Shown here piece by piece: positions 61,040 through 64,000 of a DNA stretch of 64,000 nt (its first letter is position 1; every line of letters starts with the position of its first letter). Source of the DNA: JAFTYO01 sp045613125 (GTDB lineage Bacteria > Pseudomonadota > Alphaproteobacteria > RF32 > CAG-239). Below the pieces are notes generated by a model. It worked only from the letters and a program-made list of their open reading frames with translations. It did no database searches and had not been told where the DNA came from. A program made the position numbers and the translations under genes. The stretch is taken from contig JAZLAM010000006.1 in assembly GCA_045613125.1 (NCBI GenBank), forward strand, positions 38,915 through 102,914, read 5' to 3'.

Positions 61040-62423
61040 AATTTTGTTATTATCCGTATCTGCCATAATATCGTCCTGTACAGTCGGACCAGATTATAAA
61101 GAACCCACAATTTATGAAGATAAACAGATTGCAGAAGTGTTACAACTACATAATATAGATTTAAAAATTTCTCAAGAATGGTATAAACAATTTGATGATG
61201 AGAAATTAAATACTCTTATTAATTATGCCCTTCTTAACAGTCCTGACATAATGTCTGCAATTTCAAAGCTCAGGCAAGCTCGTTCATTGATCCTTATCAA
61301 TCAAACCACATTTTTACCGATGCTAAATTTAAATGCCGAATATGATTATTCCAAGCCCAGTAAAAATATTGGTTTAGTAGCAGATACTGATTATTTTCAA
61401 GCCGGATTTGACGCTTCATGGGAAATTGATATATGGGGAAAAGGCCGACGTATAAACGAACAAAATATTGCACAATTTGAACAGGCTTTATATAGCCTAC
61501 GCAATGTAAAATCTGTTATCACGGCCGAAGTGGCCACAACTTTTTTTGAGCTGAAAAATGTGCATGAAAATTTGCGTATTGCTCATGAAAATCTCAAATT
61601 ACAGCAAGATATTTTTAACACCGTATCAGAAAAATATAAAGTTGGTCTTACAGATAAAAGCGCTTACAATCAAGCAAAATATGTTTTATCAAATACCAAA
61701 GCTTTAATTCCGTCACTTGAAACCAGTGAAAAATCTTATATAAATGCCTTAGCTGTTTTATGTGGCACACTTGCTGACAGACTGCCGGTTATAATATCCG
61801 AAAAAGATAAAAATCCTCTCAGCAGAGTGTATAAATATGACTTAAAAACTCTTTATAATTTACCGGCTTCTATCATAAGAACACGTCCTGATGTAAAAGC
61901 AGCCGAAAGAGCCTTAGCCGCACAAAACGCAGCCATAGGGCAAGCTGTTGCCGAACTTTATCCTAATATTAGTATAGGAGCAATGTTTGGGGTACAATCT
62001 AAAAACATTTCAAGTTTATTAAACTCAAACAGCAATGCTTATAGCTATAATCCGACACTTAATCTACCATTGTTTAATTGGGGTAAAATTTCTAACAATA
62101 TAAATTTGCAAAAACAAATTAAAGAAGAAAAATATCAAAACTTACGAAAAACACTTCTCCAAGCCGTAAAAGACTTGAATGATGCTATAATATCCATACA
62201 AAAAGAACTTGAAACAAATAAAGCTTATCGCAATGCCGTTTATAGTATGCAACAAGTTTTAATATCCATGCATGATAAATATGATAATGGTTTGATAGAA
62301 TTTTCCGATTTATTGCAAACTCAACAAAATTTGCTTAAGGCCCAAACAGATTTGGCTAATTCAAGTGCTAATATATTCAAAAATATTGTTGCTTTTTACA
62401 AGGCAACCGGTGGAGGATATTAA
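61032..62423 (+). CDS. Outer-membrane efflux lipoprotein (OprM/NodT type)
   Basis: 463 aa. The signal peptide ends in IISSCTVGPDYKEP, the standard OMF lipobox. The two repeated helical-barrel halves are visible, with FDASWEIDIWGKGRR in the first and ASIIRTRPDVKAAERALAAQNA then NLPLFNWGKI in the second. It forms the trimeric outer-membrane duct for the pump. It overlaps the pump gene by 8 bp, completing a three-gene operon, and ends convergent with virB11. Confidence 0.94.
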   Translation: MRKILLLSVSAIISSCTVGPDYKEPTIYEDKQIAEVLQLHNIDLKISQEWYKQFDDEKLNTLINYALLNSPDIMSAISKLRQARSLILINQTTFLPMLNLNAEYDYSKPSKNIGLVADTDYFQAGFDASWEIDIWGKGRRINEQNIAQFEQALYSLRNVKSVITAEVATTFFELKNVHENLRIAHENLKLQQDIFNTVSEKYKVGLTDKSAYNQAKYVLSNTKALIPSLETSEKSYINALAVLCGTLADRLPVIISEKDKNPLSRVYKYDLKTLYNLPASIIRTRPDVKAAERALAAQNAAIGQAVAELYPNISIGAMFGVQSKNISSLLNSNSNAYSYNPTLNLPLFNWGKISNNINLQKQIKEEKYQNLRKTLLQAVKDLNDAIISIQKELETNKAYRNAVYSMQQVLISMHDKYDNGLIEFSDLLQTQQNLLKAQTDLANSSANIFKNIVAFYKATGGGY

Positions 62424-62460
62424 AAGATATAGGCCATACTATATTTAAAACAAAATATTA

Positions 62461-63429
62461 TTAAGTCACCTCGGTAATAGCACGCAAGTTACCATCTCTA
62501 TTAATTTGAACTACACGTAATTTATGACGCATCTCTTCAATGGTTTTAGCTCTATCAATTGTAGGGTAAGTATGCAATATACGATCAGTAAAGGCCTGAT
62601 ATGCTGCCTCTGAGCTTTCAGCATGAATTGTAGCTAAACAGTTATCATGACCTGATCCCATCAACTCCCATAAAGCACCGGCATTAGATGTTGAAATCTC
62701 TCCACCGATAATCGCATCAGGAGTAAAACGAACCACTAAGTCAATAATTTTTGCATAATCCATATTATTAGTTTGCTCTGTTCGGGATAATACCAAATGT
62801 ACTCTATTAGGATGCGGAACTAAAAGTTCACGAGTATCCTCAATAGTTAAAATTCTTTTATTAATATCCAATATTTTTAATAAGTTATTCAAAAATGTTG
62901 TTTTACCTGTAGAGGTTGCACCACTTACTAAAATATGGTCTCCTCGTTTAATACTGAGTAAAAGCCTTTCATACGGATCTTCTGGATCTTTTATATTTTT
63001 TAACGGATTTATTTTATGCAGAGCTTTACCTTGTGTTAACCCGTAATCTGATAAACCAAATGCAACTTCATCACTATGAATACGAATTGTTAAAGCTACG
63101 CCACCTGTTAAATCATCATTATCATACATTACGTTTCTGCCTGCAATTGCAGAAAAACGATGATCTCCGGGGATTGTAGCATAAACAACCGGAGAACCCT
63201 GTATCGGATCAAATGGTAATTCATAAGTATTAGCTATAATATATAACAAATCCGTTAAATATTCTTTTGACAGTTTTTCATCTTTATACATAACCCAAGG
63301 AAATGCTCTTTTACCACGTAACCTTAACCAAATCTGTCCTGCTTTATTTATAGCAACTTCTTCTATATTGTCTTGAGTGTACCAATAAGATAGTGGACGT
63401 AAAACTGATTCTAATACTGTAAAACTCAT
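62461..63429 (-). CDS. virB11: Type IV secretion ATPase VirB11
   Basis: 322 aa hexameric traffic ATPase. The N-terminal domain (to about 150) includes EEVAINKAGQIWLRLRG. The RecA-like domain has Walker A VSGATSTGKTTFLNNLL near residue 170, the Asp-box ILTIEDTREL, a Walker B variant AIIGGEISTSNA and the His-box CLATIHAESSEAAY. It powers pilus assembly and substrate transfer with VirB4 and VirD4. It follows virB10 by 17 bp. Its partner VirB4 and the rest of the VirB set must lie outside the window. Confidence 0.95.
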   Translation of the reverse strand: MSFTVLESVLRPLSYWYTQDNIEEVAINKAGQIWLRLRGKRAFPWVMYKDEKLSKEYLTDLLYIIANTYELPFDPIQGSPVVYATIPGDHRFSAIAGRNVMYDNDDLTGGVALTIRIHSDEVAFGLSDYGLTQGKALHKINPLKNIKDPEDPYERLLLSIKRGDHILVSGATSTGKTTFLNNLLKILDINKRILTIEDTRELLVPHPNRVHLVLSRTEQTNNMDYAKIIDLVVRFTPDAIIGGEISTSNAGALWELMGSGHDNCLATIHAESSEAAYQAFTDRILHTYPTIDRAKTIEEMRHKLRVVQINRDGNLRAITEVT

Positions 63430-63446
63430 ATTAAACTACCTTTTTA

Positions 63447-64000
63447 CTAAAATAATGCAGCCGAAGATCCTGCCGAATTACCGGAAGGGGGAGGTGTAGT
63501 TGCTCCGGAAGGTGGAGGTGTCGTGGCATAAGAAGGCATAGGTCTTCTTTTTGGCTTTGCCGGTTCTTCATCTATAAGGCCACCACCTGAAGGTTTAGCG
63601 TTAGATGATGTTCCCCCGTATACTTCTACCCTACTGCCTCCACCTGAAGCAGATCTGCCTCCGGCTTTGGGCAGATTATCACTTCCCATAGTTTCTGGAG
63701 TATCGGCTGCAGATATCAATGGCCCAGGAGCGGCTGCTTCTTCTGCAGCTTCTTCTTTCTCACGAGCTGCTGTCCTTATCCATAAATCTACCTTCGGATA
63801 AATAATTAACCTTGTTCCCGCAGGCACATATGCAACTGCAGCAATATCTGTTTTATTTGCTAATATCTGATCAAATATCTGATTCATACCTGTTAAAAAG
63901 TTTTGTCTTGCATCACTTGCAGCTTCTGAAGCAGAATCTTGAGTACTACCACCATTACCATCAGATGTATTTTCTCCGGCAGACATCAAAAAGGCTGAAC
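63447..64000 (-). CDS. virB10: Type IV secretion core protein VirB10, C-terminal part, with unusual Pro/Ser/Gly tail
   Basis: The frame is open to the right end of the window, so the gene continues beyond base 64000. The end of the conserved VirB10/TrbI domain is visible: QIFDQILANKTDIAAVAYVP followed by AGTRLIIYPKVDLWIRTA, which matches the last beta-strands of the outer-membrane core complex. Most VirB10 proteins stop soon after this point. Here about 110 more residues follow: Glu/Ala-rich, then Gly/Ser-rich, then KPKRRPMPSY and two copies of ATTPPPSG. The tail would be exposed at or near the cell surface if VirB10 spans both membranes as in known systems. Confidence 0.82.
   Translation of the reverse strand, partial: SAFLMSAGENTSDGNGGSTQDSASEAASDARQNFLTGMNQIFDQILANKTDIAAVAYVPAGTRLIIYPKVDLWIRTAAREKEEAAEEAAAPGPLISAADTPETMGSDNLPKAGGRSASGGGSRVEVYGGTSSNAKPSGGGLIDEEPAKPKRRPMPSYATTPPPSGATTPPPSGNSAGSSAALF

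Noticed and set aside
45664..64000. The secretion genes as an integrative conjugative element
   Set aside because: No integrase, relaxase, oriT-like repeat, tRNA-linked attachment site or composition break was seen, and housekeeping genes lie between the two parts.
1..64000. tRNA or rRNA genes, insertion sequences and CRISPR arrays
   Set aside because: I looked for cloverleaf-like T-arms, transposase motifs and regularly spaced repeats in the intergenic regions and found none; a dedicated scan was not possible.

Overview
The window is an AT-rich bacterial chromosome segment (about two-thirds A+T by eye, not computed), densely packed with overlapping genes. Several features point to an alphaproteobacterium: a CcrM-type adenine methyltransferase with a C-terminal extension, RpoH with a clear RpoH box, a DUF6476-like membrane gene divergent from rluD next to rpoH, plus MlaA/MlaC, NrdR-NusB and a P-type (VirB/VirD4) type IV secretion system. 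The low GC, Cys-rich secreted proteins with a DUF1566-like tail, and a reduced housekeeping set fit the uncultured host-associated (gut) Alphaproteobacteria better than free-living ones. That placement is an inference.

Layout. 1-2.6 kb: prmA (5' end cut by the window), an M24 aminopeptidase P and a small secreted CxxC protein. 2.65-6.5 kb (minus): two secreted Cys-rich proteins with their own promoter, then ybgC, ruvB, ruvA. 6.7-11.7 kb (plus): an OprB-like porin, a retropepsin-like 'zinc protease' / inactive transglutaminase-7TM / ATP-grasp ligase triad, and a cyclophilin. 12-19.4 kb (minus): rlmE, two tandem Ppx/GppA genes, ccrM, cca, groEL, groES. 19.5-22 kb (minus): aas and a SemiSWEET. 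22-25.6 kb (plus): truB-rpsO-pnp. 25.7-27 kb (minus): mlaA-mlaC. 27.2-32.8 kb (plus): a DegT-type aminotransferase, then plsY-dprA-topA. 32.8-39.6 kb (minus): infA, and a tightly coupled run murJ, DUF2333, Nfu, Bax-like, gloB, orphan sensor kinase. 39.7-45.6 kb: a 78-aa orphan with a strong promoter, a large orphan protein, murF-nrdR-nusB-def, and a BI-1 family membrane protein.

45.6-64 kb is the most unusual part. A minus-strand operon holds VirD4 and five unrecognised proteins. A plus-strand block follows: rluD, rpoH, a structured RNA, a lipoprotein and a tripartite RND efflux operon. VirB11 and VirB10 (minus, running off the right end) come next. The secretion system is therefore split around unrelated genes, and no relaxase, integrase or attachment site accompanies it.

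The best candidate for something undescribed is a ~245-nt region between rpoH and the lipoprotein gene (about 55938-56184). It has a promoter-like sequence, a long-range closing helix, three internal hairpins and an intrinsic terminator that can compete with the closing helix. It does not match any RNA class I can recall. No tRNA or rRNA genes, insertion sequences or CRISPR arrays were seen.
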